Source of the DNA: Pseudaquabacterium terrae
GTDB lineage: Bacteria; Pseudomonadota; Gammaproteobacteria; Burkholderiales; Burkholderiaceae_C
NCBI RefSeq assembly: GCF_013266755.1
Contig: NZ_JABRWJ010000009.1
Location: 1-64,000 of the forward strand
Direction: 5' to 3'
DNA: 64,000 nt
The notes beneath the pieces were generated by a model. The model did not search any database. It had not been told where the DNA came from and saw only the letters and a list, made by a program, of their open reading frames with translations. Shown here piece after piece: positions 28,476 through 37,840 of the stretch (its first letter is position 1; each line of letters begins with the position of its first letter). The translations under genes were made by a program, and so were the position numbers.

Positions 28476-29477
28476 ATGTCGCGGAACGGATTCGAACCCT
28501 CGGCGCTGCGGGCCCACCGGCTCTTCGAGTCGCACGACCTGGAGCTGACGCGCGAGCGCATCTCCGGCGTGATGCAGCCGCACCGGCTGCTGCCGCGCGG
28601 CGCGCCGGCGGGCCGCCGCGCGCACATGGATTTCGTGCGCATCGACGGCATCGGCATCGGCGCGATCGCCTTCGGCGAGGCGATGCGCGTGGTCGTCGAC
28701 CGGCTCGAGGGCTACCACCTGCTGATGTTCTGCCTGCGCGGCGGCGCGCAGTCGGCCAGCGGCGGCACGGCGCTCGACGTCGGGCCGAACCGCGGGCTGC
28801 TGATCGCGCCGGGCCAGCACTTCGAGGCCGATTTCAGCGCCGATTGCGAGCAGTTCGTGCTGCGCCTGGACAGCGACGCGGTGCAGGCGCACAGCGGGCT
28901 ACCCGGGCTGCAATGGCAGCGCCGCGTCGATCTCGGTGCGCCCGCGCTGCGCCCGCTGCTCGAGACACTGCAGGCGCTGACGACGACGACGGCACTGCTG
29001 GATGCGGCGCGGCGCCAGGCGTTGATCGCCGCCGACGTCGAGCGCCTGCTGATCCACCTGCTGCTGGCCGGGCAGCCGGCGCTGGCGCTGCCCGACCCGG
29101 GCACCGGCACCGAGCGCCGCGGCATCGCGCCCGGCTGCGTGCGCCGCGCCGAGGAGTTCATCGAGGTGCAGCTCGCCTTGCCGCTGCGTTTGGGTGATAT
29201 CGCGCAGGCCGCCGGCGTGCCGGCGCGCACGCTGCACGACGCCTTCGCGCGCTTTCGGGGCATGAGCCCCATGCAGGCACTGCAGCGGCGGCGGCTGGAG
29301 CACGCCCGCGCGCTGCTGCTGCAGCCGGGGCGTGATGTGCGCATCGCCGAGGTCGCGCTCGAATGCGGCTTCGCGCACTTCGGGCGCTTCGCGCTGGCCT
29401 ATCGCCAGCGCTTCCACGAATCGCCGTCGCAGACGCTCACGCGCCGGCGCGGCGAAGCGCTGCGTCAGCCGCGCTGA
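28476..29477 (+). CDS. AraC-family transcriptional regulator
   Basis: A 333-residue regulator with an N-terminal AraC-binding-like domain (about 15-190) and a C-terminal double helix-turn-helix (about 225-325: LRLGDIAQAAGVPARTLHDA, then RIAEVALECGFAHFGRFALA). The ATG at 28476 follows an in-frame GTG two codons before. The 3' end overlaps the convergent second tannase by 13 bp. AraC proteins often bind direct repeats, which fits the paired GCTRTCCGC boxes before both tannase genes. Confidence 0.85.
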   Translation: MSRNGFEPSALRAHRLFESHDLELTRERISGVMQPHRLLPRGAPAGRRAHMDFVRIDGIGIGAIAFGEAMRVVVDRLEGYHLLMFCLRGGAQSASGGTALDVGPNRGLLIAPGQHFEADFSADCEQFVLRLDSDAVQAHSGLPGLQWQRRVDLGAPALRPLLETLQALTTTTALLDAARRQALIAADVERLLIHLLLAGQPALALPDPGTGTERRGIAPGCVRRAEEFIEVQLALPLRLGDIAQAAGVPARTLHDAFARFRGMSPMQALQRRRLEHARALLLQPGRDVRIAEVALECGFAHFGRFALAYRQRFHESPSQTLTRRRGEALRQPR

Positions 29478-31234
29478 ACGGTGGCCCCAAGGCGGCGCCG
29501 CCGCGCGAACCACGCGCCCATCAGCAGCAAGGGCAGGCTGGCATCGCTGCCGTTGCCGGTCGAGCAGCCACCGGCGGCGGCGGTGTCTGGCGCGGCCGCC
29601 GCCGGCGGCTCCTCGCAGCGCCAGCTCTCGGCCTTCTCGGGGTCGCCGCCGGCGTAGGCGGTGCGCTTCGGATACGCACAGTAGGCGCGGTCATAGGTGG
29701 TTGCGCCGTTCGCATCGAGCAGCCGCGCGCGCAGCCGCTCGGGCGCCTTGCCGCCTTCCACCCATTCGATCAGCGGCGTCATGCCGTCGATCTGGTTCGG
29801 CCCGTAGCCGCCGCCGCAGTGCGCCAGGCCCGGCACCAGGAACATGCGGTAGAACGATTGCGTCTCGGCCGCACCGAGCCTGGCCGAGACCGCATCGTGA
29901 TAGTCGGTGCCCATCACGACGTTCAGCGCCGCGTCGGCCCAGCCCCAGTAGGTCAGGATCTTGCCCTTGCGGTCGCGGAAGGCCGCCAGGTCCGGCTGCG
30001 GGTTCAGCAGGCTGTTGATGTGCGCCATGCGGTCGGGGTCGGTGTCGAAGTCGAACTTCGTCCAGTCGTAGGCCGGGTCCTGGTTCGGGAAGGCCCAGTA
30101 CTTCATGTACGACTGGCCGAAAACCGTCAGCCCGTTCGCCGAGCCGGGCAGGAACAGCCACGGCACCGAGGTGGTCGGATGCTCGACGCCCCAGTGCTGC
30201 GGGAAATACTCGCGGCCCTTGATGCGCGGGCCGGCACGCAGCCGCGCCAGCGCGTTGATCTCTGCCTCGGAATAACAATCGTCGCCGGTGGCGCCGGTGC
30301 AGCGCGGCAGGTCCTGCGCCGGGTCGAAATCGCACGCCGGCGGGTGGCTGATCAAGCCGTCGGTGACGCCGTCCTTCGCATCGCATTTGGCGAGCACGCG
30401 CTTGAAGACGTTGGCGAGCTTGGCCTGCGTCAGCGTCGGCGCGCTGTCGAGCGCGCGCTGGTTCGACAGGCCCTTCATCATCACGTCGCTCCAGCGCAGC
30501 GTCGGTGCGCCGGCGAGGATGCCGTCGAAGTCCTGCGGGTAGCGGTAGGCGCTCATCATGCCCTGGCGACCGCCGGTGGAGCAGCCGTCCCAGTAGGCAT
30601 AACTGGCAGAGCGCGCGTAGTAGGTGGCGATCACCTGCTTGGCCAGCACCACGGTCTCGTGCACCGCGCGGTAGGCGTGGTCGATCAGCTTGTCGGGGCG
30701 GTAGTAGGCGAAGGTGGCCAGCGGCTCCTTCGCCGACAGGTGGCCGGTGTCGGTGCGCGCGGTGGCGAAGCCCTTGGACAGGCCGGTCTCGCGCGATTCG
30801 GCTTCCTTCGGCGCATCGTTGTCCTCGCCGGCGAATCCGCCGTTGCCGTACATCCACAGCCGCCCGTTCCACTGCGTCGGCAGGTTCAGCTCGAAACCGA
30901 CCTCCGCCGCAAGGGTGCCGCGGATGCGGCAGTGCTCGGGCGCCTTCGCGGTGGCGGCGATCAGCTGCGCCGACAGCGGAATGCCGTTGGCAAACGTCGT
31001 GTTCATCGCTGCGCAATCGAGCGCGGCACGCAGCGGCGTCGCGGTGTAGGGCACCGACGATTGCGCCGCGAGGCTGAAGCCGCCGGGATTGCCGCGCGAG
31101 GCCAGCGCCTCGCCGGCGCCGAACAGCAGCGGCAACAGCAGCGGCACAAGGCCGAGCGCAGCAGCCAGGCCGCGCCGCCAGCGCGGCAGCGTGGCGTGCG
31201 AGGGGGCGGTGGGGGATACGAAAGACATCGGCAT
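29465..31234 (-). CDS. Tannase/feruloyl esterase family protein, paralogue 2, GGC-CTERM tail
   Basis: A 589-residue exported hydrolase closely similar to the one at 24545. ATG 31234 is preferred over 31276 because AGGAG lies 8 bases upstream and a signal peptide follows (hydrophobic core LAAALGLVPLLLPLLFGAG). Catalytic parts are YWDGCSTGGRQG (Ser about 219), ADAALNVVMGTDYHD and GLAHCGGGYG. The tail reads AGGCSTGNGSDASLPLLLMG, then RRRR, but here eight more residues (LGATVQRG) follow the Arg cluster. It probably shares substrate class, regulation and processing with paralogue 1. Confidence 0.85.
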   Translation of the reverse strand: MPMSFVSPTAPSHATLPRWRRGLAAALGLVPLLLPLLFGAGEALASRGNPGGFSLAAQSSVPYTATPLRAALDCAAMNTTFANGIPLSAQLIAATAKAPEHCRIRGTLAAEVGFELNLPTQWNGRLWMYGNGGFAGEDNDAPKEAESRETGLSKGFATARTDTGHLSAKEPLATFAYYRPDKLIDHAYRAVHETVVLAKQVIATYYARSASYAYWDGCSTGGRQGMMSAYRYPQDFDGILAGAPTLRWSDVMMKGLSNQRALDSAPTLTQAKLANVFKRVLAKCDAKDGVTDGLISHPPACDFDPAQDLPRCTGATGDDCYSEAEINALARLRAGPRIKGREYFPQHWGVEHPTTSVPWLFLPGSANGLTVFGQSYMKYWAFPNQDPAYDWTKFDFDTDPDRMAHINSLLNPQPDLAAFRDRKGKILTYWGWADAALNVVMGTDYHDAVSARLGAAETQSFYRMFLVPGLAHCGGGYGPNQIDGMTPLIEWVEGGKAPERLRARLLDANGATTYDRAYCAYPKRTAYAGGDPEKAESWRCEEPPAAAAPDTAAAGGCSTGNGSDASLPLLLMGAWFARRRRLGATVQRG

Positions 31235-31273
31235 CGAAACAGCTCCTGCGGGTCGGCTTGAGGGGAACCGATT

Positions 31274-31346
31274 CATTCTTCGAAGCCGCTGTCGGCGCGG
31301 CTATCCGCATGCCGCGGGCGCGGCCGGCGGCTATCCGCTTCTGGCG
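31274..31346 (-). promoter_or_regulatory. Shared upstream element, tannase copy 2
   Basis: A 73-bp block 40 bp from the second tannase ATG. It has CATTCTTCGAAG and two GCTATCCGC boxes (31300-31308, 31330-31338) 30 bp apart, ending TTCTGGCG. It matches the block at 26332-26404 in order, spacing and distance to the gene. Confidence 0.7.
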
Positions 31347-31373
31347 GGTTTGCAGGGTTCCAGCACCCGAAAT

Positions 31374-31391
31374 CACTTTAGAGTTAAAGCA
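31374..31391. promoter_or_regulatory. Imperfect ACTTTAGA operator before binding-protein gene
   Basis: The site ACTTTAGAGTTAAAGC matches the core of the 28-bp palindrome at 24099 at 13 of 16 positions. It lies about 30 bp before the start of the ABC-type binding protein and may place that gene under the same repressor as the SDR-thioesterase pair. Confidence 0.6.
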
Positions 31392-31419
31392 TTCAGAGCC
31401 GTTTCACGAAGGAGTCTCG

Positions 31420-32577
31420 ATGAGTGCACGTACCGCCGTGGCCGCTGTCCTGCTCGGCGCACTGGTGTCCGCCGCGGCGCAGCCGGCGCCGAAGCTGAAG
31501 GTCGGACTGATGCTGCCGTACAGCGGCACCTTCGCCGCGCTGGGCACGGCGATCGAGAACGGCTTCCGGCTGCATGTCGAGGAGCTCGGCGGCAAGCTCG
31601 GCGGGCGCGAGATCGAATACGTCAAGGTCGACGACGAGTCCGATCCGGCGAAAGCCGCCGACCACGTGCAGCGGCTGATCCGGCGCGACCAGGTCGACGT
31701 GCTGGTCGGCAGCGTGCACTCGGGCGTGGCGCTGGCGATGGCCAAGGCCGCGAGGGACAGCGGCACGCTGCTGATCGTGCCGAATGCCGGCGCCGATGCG
31801 GTGACCGGCGCGTTGTGCGCCTCGAACATCTTCCGCTCCAGCTTCAGCAACTGGCAGCCCGGCCATGCGATGGGCGAGGTGGTGGCGAAGAAGGGCCACA
31901 AGCGCGTGGTGACGATCACCTGGCATTACGCTGCCGGCGACGAATCGGTGCGCGGCTTCAAGGAGGGTTTCGAGAAGGGCGGCGGCCGCGTGGTCAAGGA
32001 GCTGGTGCTGCCCTTCCCGCAATCGGAGTTCCTCGCACCGCTGGTCGAGATCGCCGCGGCGCGGCCCGATGCGGTCTACACCTTCTTTGCCGGCGGCGGG
32101 GCGGTCAAGTTCGTCAAGGACTATGCGGCCGCAGGCCTGAAGCACCGCATCCCGCTGTATGCCGCCGGCTTCCTGACCGACGGCACGCTCGACGCGCAAG
32201 GCGCCGATGCCGCCAACCTGCTGACCACGCTGCACTATGCGGACGGCCTCGGCACCTCGCGCGACAACATGTTCCGGCTGGCCTACGCGAAGAGCTACAA
32301 GCTGCAGCCCGACGTCTACGCGGTGCAGGGCTACGACGCGGCGCAGATGCTCGGCGTGGGCTTGAGCGCGGTCGACGGCGACATCGGCCGCCGCGATGCC
32401 TTCGTCGATGCGCTGCGCAGGGCCCGCTTCGACAGCCCGCGCGGCGCCTTCAGTTTGTCGAAGGCCCACAACCCGGTGCAGGACATCTACCTGCGCCAGG
32501 TGCGCGGCCGCGAGAACCGCATGGTCGGGATCGCGAGCAAATCATTGGCCGACCCTGCTCGCGGCTGCAGGATGTGA
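31420..32577 (+). CDS. ABC transporter substrate-binding protein (Peripla_BP_6 type)
   Basis: A 385-residue periplasmic binding protein of the branched-chain amino acid/aromatic acid type. It has a signal peptide (about 1-20) and the fold start LKVGLMLPYSGTFAALGTA. The segment YVKVDDESDPAKAADHVQRL and the central VLVGSVHSGVALAMAKAA are typical. AAGGAG precedes the ATG. No permease or ATPase genes are adjacent. Stand-alone members of this type often accompany aromatic-acid catabolic operons. The ACTTTAGA-type site upstream supports co-regulation with the genes at 22885-24098. Confidence 0.85.
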   Translation: MSARTAVAAVLLGALVSAAAQPAPKLKVGLMLPYSGTFAALGTAIENGFRLHVEELGGKLGGREIEYVKVDDESDPAKAADHVQRLIRRDQVDVLVGSVHSGVALAMAKAARDSGTLLIVPNAGADAVTGALCASNIFRSSFSNWQPGHAMGEVVAKKGHKRVVTITWHYAAGDESVRGFKEGFEKGGGRVVKELVLPFPQSEFLAPLVEIAAARPDAVYTFFAGGGAVKFVKDYAAAGLKHRIPLYAAGFLTDGTLDAQGADAANLLTTLHYADGLGTSRDNMFRLAYAKSYKLQPDVYAVQGYDAAQMLGVGLSAVDGDIGRRDAFVDALRRARFDSPRGAFSLSKAHNPVQDIYLRQVRGRENRMVGIASKSLADPARGCRM

Positions 32578-32610
32578 CCCTCGTGGCGGGCCGCGTGCGA
32601 TATTTCGCGC

Positions 32611-33228
32611 ATGGACCGACCGAAACCCTTCTCGATGATCCGCGAGTTCCACCTCGCGGACTGGTTCACGCTGGGCAATGCGTTCTGCGGCGTCGGCGCG
32701 CTGTTCTCGGTGATGACCTTCCTGCAGGTGCACGATCACCGGCACCTGTACTTCGCCTGCGCGCTGATCCCGCTGGCGCTGGTGTTCGACGTGCTCGACG
32801 GCCGCATCGCGCGCTGGCGCCAGCGCGCCTCGGCGATGGGGCGCGAGCTCGATTCGCTGGCCGACGTGATTTCCTTCGGCGTCGCGCCGGCAGCCATTGC
32901 CTACGCCTGCGGCATGCAGGGGCTGTACGACCGCATCGTGCTGGTGTTCTTCGTCGCCTGCGGCGTGTCGCGGCTGGCGCGCTACAACGTCACCGCCGAG
33001 AAGCTCTCCGACGGCGGCGACAAGGTCAAGTACTTCGAAGGCACGCCGATCCCGACCTCGCTGCTGCTGGTGCTGGTGCTGGCCGCCGCGGCCTGGGCCG
33101 GCGCGATCGGCGAGCAGCTGTGGTTCGGCGTGGTCGAGATCGCCGGTTTCAAGCTGCACCCGCTGGTGCTGATGTTCCTGGTGTCGGGCTCGCTGATGAT
33201 CAGCCGGATCCGGATCCCGAAGCTCTAG
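32611..33228 (+). CDS. pssA: CDP-diacylglycerol-serine O-phosphatidyltransferase
   Basis: A 205-residue inner-membrane enzyme that makes phosphatidylserine from CDP-diacylglycerol and serine, the step before phosphatidylethanolamine. The CDP-alcohol phosphotransferase motif D-G-x2-A-R-x8-G-x3-D-x3-D is complete (DGRIARWRQRASAMGRELDS then LAD). Several hydrophobic helices are visible (ACALIPLALVFDVL, IVLVFFVACGVSRLA, SLLLVLVLAAAAWAG). It is shorter than the ~250-residue type II enzymes of relatives, but the core is intact. It is on its own between the binding protein and creA. Confidence 0.85.
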   Translation: MDRPKPFSMIREFHLADWFTLGNAFCGVGALFSVMTFLQVHDHRHLYFACALIPLALVFDVLDGRIARWRQRASAMGRELDSLADVISFGVAPAAIAYACGMQGLYDRIVLVFFVACGVSRLARYNVTAEKLSDGGDKVKYFEGTPIPTSLLLVLVLAAAAWAGAIGEQLWFGVVEIAGFKLHPLVLMFLVSGSLMISRIRIPKL

Positions 33229-33232
33229 CAGG

Positions 33233-33715
33233 TTATTTCAGCGGTATCGGCGTGCCCCGGTCCACCGCGACCGCGGTGACACTGTTCTGCGGCGAGCCCT
33301 CGATCAGGCGCTCCGAATAGGTCAGGTAGACCAGCGCGTTGCGCTTGGCATCGACCATGCGCACGATGCGCAGCTTCTTGAACAGGATCGACAGCCGCTC
33401 GCTGAAGACCTCTTCCTGCTGCGGCAGCGGCTTCGCAAACGAGATGGCGCCAACCTGGCGGCAGGCGATCGAGGCGTCGGACTTGTCCTCGGCCAGGCCG
33501 AGCGCGCCCTTGATCCCGCCGGTCTTGGCGCGCGAGACGTAGCAGGTGACGCCGGGCACCTTCGGGTCGTCGTAGGCCTCGACGACGATCTTGTGGTCGG
33601 GGCCGATCCATTTGAAGACGGTGTCGACCTCGCCGACCGGTTCGGCGCCGGCGCTGCAGGCGGCCAGCAGCAGCAAGGCCGCCCAACGGCCGGCATGCAG
33701 GACGTTCGTTCGCAT
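33233..33715 (-). CDS. creA: CreA family protein
   Basis: A 160-residue exported protein of the CreA family. It has a lipoprotein-like signal ([16 protein letters not shown]) and the family segments [40 protein letters not shown] and [11 protein letters not shown]. The function of CreA is unknown; in E. coli it sits beside the CreBC two-component system, which is absent here. ATG 33715 is preferred over the start five codons upstream. Convergent with pssA, with 4 bp between the stops. Confidence 0.85.
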   Translation of the reverse strand: MRTNVLHAGRWAALLLLAACSAGAEPVGEVDTVFKWIGPDHKIVVEAYDDPKVPGVTCYVSRAKTGGIKGALGLAEDKSDASIACRQVGAISFAKPLPQQEEVFSERLSILFKKLRIVRMVDAKRNALVYLTYSERLIEGSPQNSVTAVAVDRGTPIPLK

Positions 33716-33785
33716 CGTGTTCCCTCTCAAAGTTCGGTCTACGCAGCATGTGGTGCCCGCATTGTGCGGGCGCGCTGCCTGCAGC

Positions 33786-36146
33786 TCAGCCGCGCAGCGG
33801 CGCCAGCAGCTGCCGCACGACCGTCGGCAGCTCGTCGTAGCTGTTGGCCTTGGGCACCAGGCGCAGCACGCCGGCGCGGCGCGCGGCGATGCGCAGCTCG
33901 TCAGAGATGTAGCCGGAATACAGCACGACCGGGAGGCCGGGCCGCAGCTGGTGGATCTCGGTGGCCACGCGCAGGCCGTCGGCGACCGGCATGTTGTAGT
34001 CGGTGACGACGATGTCGTAGCCCTGCGGCTGTTCGCGCACCGCGGCGATCGCCTGCTCGCCGCTGCCGAAGGCGCTGACTTCGTAGCCGCCGCGCTCGAG
34101 CAGGCGCTGCAGCACCAGCAGCATGGTCGGGTCGTCGTCGACGCACAGCACGCGCTCGCCGTGGCCGGCCGCGGCGCCGTTGCCCGCGGCGTGCAGGTCG
34201 GGCTCCAGCGCCGGCAGGTGCAGCGTGAAGCAGCTGCCCTCGCCCGGCGTGCTGTCGATGGCGATCGCGCCGCCGTGTGCCATCACGATGCCGTGCACCA
34301 CCGACAGCCCGAGCCCCGTGCCCTTGCCCACTGGCTTGGTGGTGTAGAACGGCTCGAAGATGCGCGAGCGCGTCGCGGCCTCCATGCCGACGCCGTTGTC
34401 GCGCACGACCAGCCGCACGTGCAGCCCCGGCAGCAGGCCGGGCAGCGTGTGCACCGCGGCGGCATCGAGCCGCACCTCGTCGAGCGCGAGCTCGATGCGG
34501 CCGGCGCGGCCCTCGACCGCGTGCAGCGCATTCGTACACAGATTCATCAGCACCTGGTGCAGCTGCGTCGGGTTGGCCGACACCCGGCAAGGCGCGTCGC
34601 TGCAGCGCACGACGATCGCGCTGCCGGCCGGCAGCAGCGTGCGCATCGTCTGGCCGACCTCCTCGACCACCGATCTCAGCGGCAGCTTGACGTAGGGCTC
34701 GGGTCCCTGGCGGCTGAAGGTCAGGATCTGCGCCACCAGGTCCTTGGCGCGCATGCCGGACTTCAGCAGCTCATCGAGCGCCAGCCGCGCCGGATGGTCG
34801 AGCGCGACATCCTGGCGCGCGAGCACGACGTTGCTGAGCATCGCGCCGAGGATGTTGTTGAAGTCGTGCGCGATGCCGCGCGCCAGCGTGCCCACCGCCT
34901 CGAGCTTGTGCGCTTCGCGCAGCCGCTCCTCGAGCTGCGCGCGGGCCGCCTCGGCGGCGGCGCGGTCGCTGATGTCGCGCACGTTGATCGTGTTGCGCAG
35001 CTGGCCCTGCGCATCGACGTGCACGGCGCAGAAGATCTCCGCCTCGAAAGGCCGGCCGTCGCCGCGGCGCAGGCGCAGCTGGCCCTTGAAGAGCCCCTTG
35101 CGGCGCACTTCTTCGAGCGCCGCTGCGCCGCGCTCGTCGCCCGGATCGATCAGTGCGATGGCGCCCAGGCGCTGCAGCGCCTCGCGGCTGCGGCCGAGCA
35201 TGCCGCAGGCGGCCGGGTTGGCATCGAGGATGCGCCCGCGCATCGCGGTGTAGAGGATGCCGTCGAGGCTGTTGTCGAACAGCTGTTGCAGCAGCTGCTC
35301 GCGTTCGCGCAGGTGTTCCTCGGCCTGCTTGCGCTCGGTGATGCCGGCCAGCCGCAGCACGCAGCCGTCGTCGAGCGGACCGATCTGGGCCAGGAAGTCG
35401 CGCCGGCTGCCGCCGCTGCCCAGCGTGATCTCGCAGCTGCTGCCGCTGGACTGCGACATCGCCGCGCGGCAGCGCTCGTCGAGCGCCAGCTGCGGCCAGG
35501 CCGGAAAGGCTTCGCCGACCGGCAGGCCGGTCGGGTTGTCGACCGCCGCTTCGAGCAGCTCGCCGAACTGCCGGTTGACGACGACGACCAGCCAGTCGAC
35601 CAGGCGGTGCGCGTCGTCGCGCACCGCACGCAAGGCCAGGATGCCGTCGCTGGTGGCGTTGAGCACCGCCTCGAGCATCTGCTGACGCGATTCGAGCGGG
35701 GTGTTGTAGGTCAGCAGGATGACCTCGCCAGTCGCTTCACGCAGCGGCATGATCAGCCGCTCCCAGGTGAAGACGCTGGGCGCGCGGTCGGAAAAGTGCA
35801 CCGTGTACAGCGGCTGGTGGCTGGCCATCACCTCGCGGTAGCGCTGAAGGAAGAAGTCGCCGAGCTCGCCGCCGAACTCCGACACCAGCAGCCCGGTCAT
35901 GTCGAACTGCGCGTGGCGCTGGATGTCGATGCCGTAGTGCAGGTAGCGGAAGTCCGCGCCCTCGGCGCGCAGCAGCATCATCTTGTCGGCCAGCGGGCCG
36001 AGCTGCGCGAGCTCGAATTCAGCCGCCGCCGGCATCGCGCCGGCGCGGTCATGCAAGCTTTGCCAGCGCCGGTACAACGCGACGATCTCGGCGTTGTCGA
36101 CCACCGATTCGATGCCTGCAGACACTTCCTTGTGCCAGATTGCCAT
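33786..36146 (-). CDS. Hybrid PAS sensor histidine kinase with receiver domain
   Basis: A 786-residue soluble signalling protein. An N-terminal PAS-like domain (about 20-150; [18 protein letters not shown]) and two more PAS modules (about 155-275 and 285-395) are followed by a HisKA domain (H427 in [17 protein letters not shown]), an ATPase domain ([21 protein letters not shown]) and a C-terminal receiver ([11 protein letters not shown]; phosphoacceptor Asp in VVTDYNMPV). There is no membrane segment, so the signal is probably intracellular, such as redox or a ligand. No partner output regulator is adjacent. A phosphorelay to a separate Hpt or regulator is expected. Confidence 0.9.
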   Translation of the reverse strand: MAIWHKEVSAGIESVVDNAEIVALYRRWQSLHDRAGAMPAAAEFELAQLGPLADKMMLLRAEGADFRYLHYGIDIQRHAQFDMTGLLVSEFGGELGDFFLQRYREVMASHQPLYTVHFSDRAPSVFTWERLIMPLREATGEVILLTYNTPLESRQQMLEAVLNATSDGILALRAVRDDAHRLVDWLVVVVNRQFGELLEAAVDNPTGLPVGEAFPAWPQLALDERCRAAMSQSSGSSCEITLGSGGSRRDFLAQIGPLDDGCVLRLAGITERKQAEEHLREREQLLQQLFDNSLDGILYTAMRGRILDANPAACGMLGRSREALQRLGAIALIDPGDERGAAALEEVRRKGLFKGQLRLRRGDGRPFEAEIFCAVHVDAQGQLRNTINVRDISDRAAAEAARAQLEERLREAHKLEAVGTLARGIAHDFNNILGAMLSNVVLARQDVALDHPARLALDELLKSGMRAKDLVAQILTFSRQGPEPYVKLPLRSVVEEVGQTMRTLLPAGSAIVVRCSDAPCRVSANPTQLHQVLMNLCTNALHAVEGRAGRIELALDEVRLDAAAVHTLPGLLPGLHVRLVVRDNGVGMEAATRSRIFEPFYTTKPVGKGTGLGLSVVHGIVMAHGGAIAIDSTPGEGSCFTLHLPALEPDLHAAGNGAAAGHGERVLCVDDDPTMLLVLQRLLERGGYEVSAFGSGEQAIAAVREQPQGYDIVVTDYNMPVADGLRVATEIHQLRPGLPVVLYSGYISDELRIAARRAGVLRLVPKANSYDELPTVVRQLLAPLRG

Positions 36147-36259
36147 CGCGCGCTTCGAAGCTCGAGACCGCTGACCTCCACGGCCGAGCCAGTGTACGCC
36201 GCGATGCCGGCGCGACGCAGCGCCCTAAAGCGGTGGCGGCAGGCCGGTTCGCGGCCCGA

Positions 36260-37786
36260 TCACATCACCGCGCCGAGCTGCCAGGGCACGAATTCGTTCT
36301 GGCCGTAGCCGTGCTGCTCACTCTTCGAGCGGCGGCCGGATGCGGTGGCCAGCATCAGCCGGAAGATGCGCTCGCCGGCGGCGTCGACCGTCTCCAGGCC
36401 TTCGACGATGCCGCCGCAGTCGAGGTCGATGTCTTCCTGCTGCTTCAGCCACAGCGCGGTGTTGGTCGACAGCTTCAGCGACGGCGCCGGCGCGCAGCCG
36501 TAGGCCGAGCCGCGGCCGGTGGTGAAGCAGATCAGGTTGGCGCCGCCGGCGACCTGGCCGGTGGCCGACACCGGGTCGTAGCCCGGCGTGTCCATGAACA
36601 GCAGGCCGCGCGGGGTCGCCGGTTCGGCGAACTGCAGCACGTCGACCAGCGCGGTCGTGCCGCTCTTGGCGATGGCGCCGAGCGACTTTTCGAGGATCGT
36701 CGTCAGCCCGCCCGCCTTGTTGCCCGCCGACGGGTTGTTGTCCATCTTCATGCCGTGGCGGGCGGTGTAGGCCTCCCACCAGGCGATGCGCGCGAGCAGC
36801 TTGTCAGCAACCAGACGCGACACCGCACGCTGCGTCAGCAGGTGCTCCCCGCCATAGACCTCCGGCGTTTCGCTGAGGATCGCCGCGCCGCCATGGCGCA
36901 CCAGCCGGTCGACCGCCGCACCCAACGCCGGGTTCGCGCTGATGCCGGAATAACCGTCGGAGCCACCGCATTGCAGCCCGACCGTGAGATGCCGCGCCGG
37001 CACGGGCTGGCGCTGCACGCGGTTCGCATCGGCCAGCAGGCCGCCCACCACCTCGATGCCGCGAGCCACGGTCTTCGCGGTGCCGCCGGTCGACTGGATG
37101 TCGAAGACGACCAGGCGCGCCCCTTCGGTGAGCGCTTCCTGCGCGATCAGCCCCTGGATCTGGTTCGTCTCGCAGCCGAGGCCGATCACCAGCACCGCCG
37201 CGAAGTTCGGATGCCGCGCATAGCCGCCGAGGGTGCGCCGCAGCACGCGCAGCTCTTCACCCTCGCTGTCGGTCGCGCAGCCCATGCCGTGCGTCAGCGC
37301 AACCACGCCGTCGACGTTCGGGAAAGGATCCAGCGCCTCGGGATGGATGTCGCGCCGGAAGTGGTCGGCAATCGCTCGCGCGACGGTGGCCGAGCAATTC
37401 ACCGAGGTCAGGATGCCGATGTAGTTGCGCGTGGCAATGCGGCCGTCGGCGCGCACGATGCCGTCGAACGTGGCCGGCTCGGCGACGTGCTCGGTCGGCA
37501 GCGCGCCGCTCCCCGGCTCACCGAACCGCGCGACATCGCTAAACGCCAAATTGTGCGTGTGCACATGCTGCCCTGCAGCAATGGCCTGCGTTGCCGTGCC
37601 GATCACCTGGCCATAGCGGACCACCGCCTCGCCGGGCTGGATCGCGCGCGTGGCAATCTTGTGCCCCGGCGGCACCAGGCCCTGTACGGCGAAGCCTTCG
37701 GCCTCGACCGCCGTGCCGCCGAGCAATTGGCGCCGCGCAATGACGACGTTGTCCGCGGGATGAATGCGGATCACCGCGCCGTTCAC
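36260..37786 (-). CDS. UxaA/GarD family sugar-acid dehydratase
   Basis: A 508-residue dehydratase of the altronate/galactarate family. It has an N-terminal SAF domain (1-95: VRYGQVIGTATQAIAAGQHV) and the catalytic GarD-like part (TRNYIGILTSVNCSATVARA, LTHGMGCATDSEGEELRVLR, GLQCGGSDGYSGISANPA). The fused single-chain form is typical of UxaA. It removes water from a hexonate to give a 2-keto-3-deoxy acid. The start is GTG 37786. It is the last gene of the minus-strand sugar-acid arm. The real substrate (altronate, galactarate or another) cannot be decided from sequence alone. Confidence 0.85.
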   Translation of the reverse strand: MNGAVIRIHPADNVVIARRQLLGGTAVEAEGFAVQGLVPPGHKIATRAIQPGEAVVRYGQVIGTATQAIAAGQHVHTHNLAFSDVARFGEPGSGALPTEHVAEPATFDGIVRADGRIATRNYIGILTSVNCSATVARAIADHFRRDIHPEALDPFPNVDGVVALTHGMGCATDSEGEELRVLRRTLGGYARHPNFAAVLVIGLGCETNQIQGLIAQEALTEGARLVVFDIQSTGGTAKTVARGIEVVGGLLADANRVQRQPVPARHLTVGLQCGGSDGYSGISANPALGAAVDRLVRHGGAAILSETPEVYGGEHLLTQRAVSRLVADKLLARIAWWEAYTARHGMKMDNNPSAGNKAGGLTTILEKSLGAIAKSGTTALVDVLQFAEPATPRGLLFMDTPGYDPVSATGQVAGGANLICFTTGRGSAYGCAPAPSLKLSTNTALWLKQQEDIDLDCGGIVEGLETVDAAGERIFRLMLATASGRRSKSEQHGYGQNEFVPWQLGAVM

Positions 37787-37840
37787 GACAGCACCCCACC
37801 GGCGCCTGCAGGCGGCGCCGGGCTCAGGACGAGCAGCGCC

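Noticed and set aside
24545-31234. Composite transposon carrying the tannase genes
   Set aside because: The two tannase copies are paralogues in direct orientation with diverged sequence; no transposase or terminal repeats flank the block.
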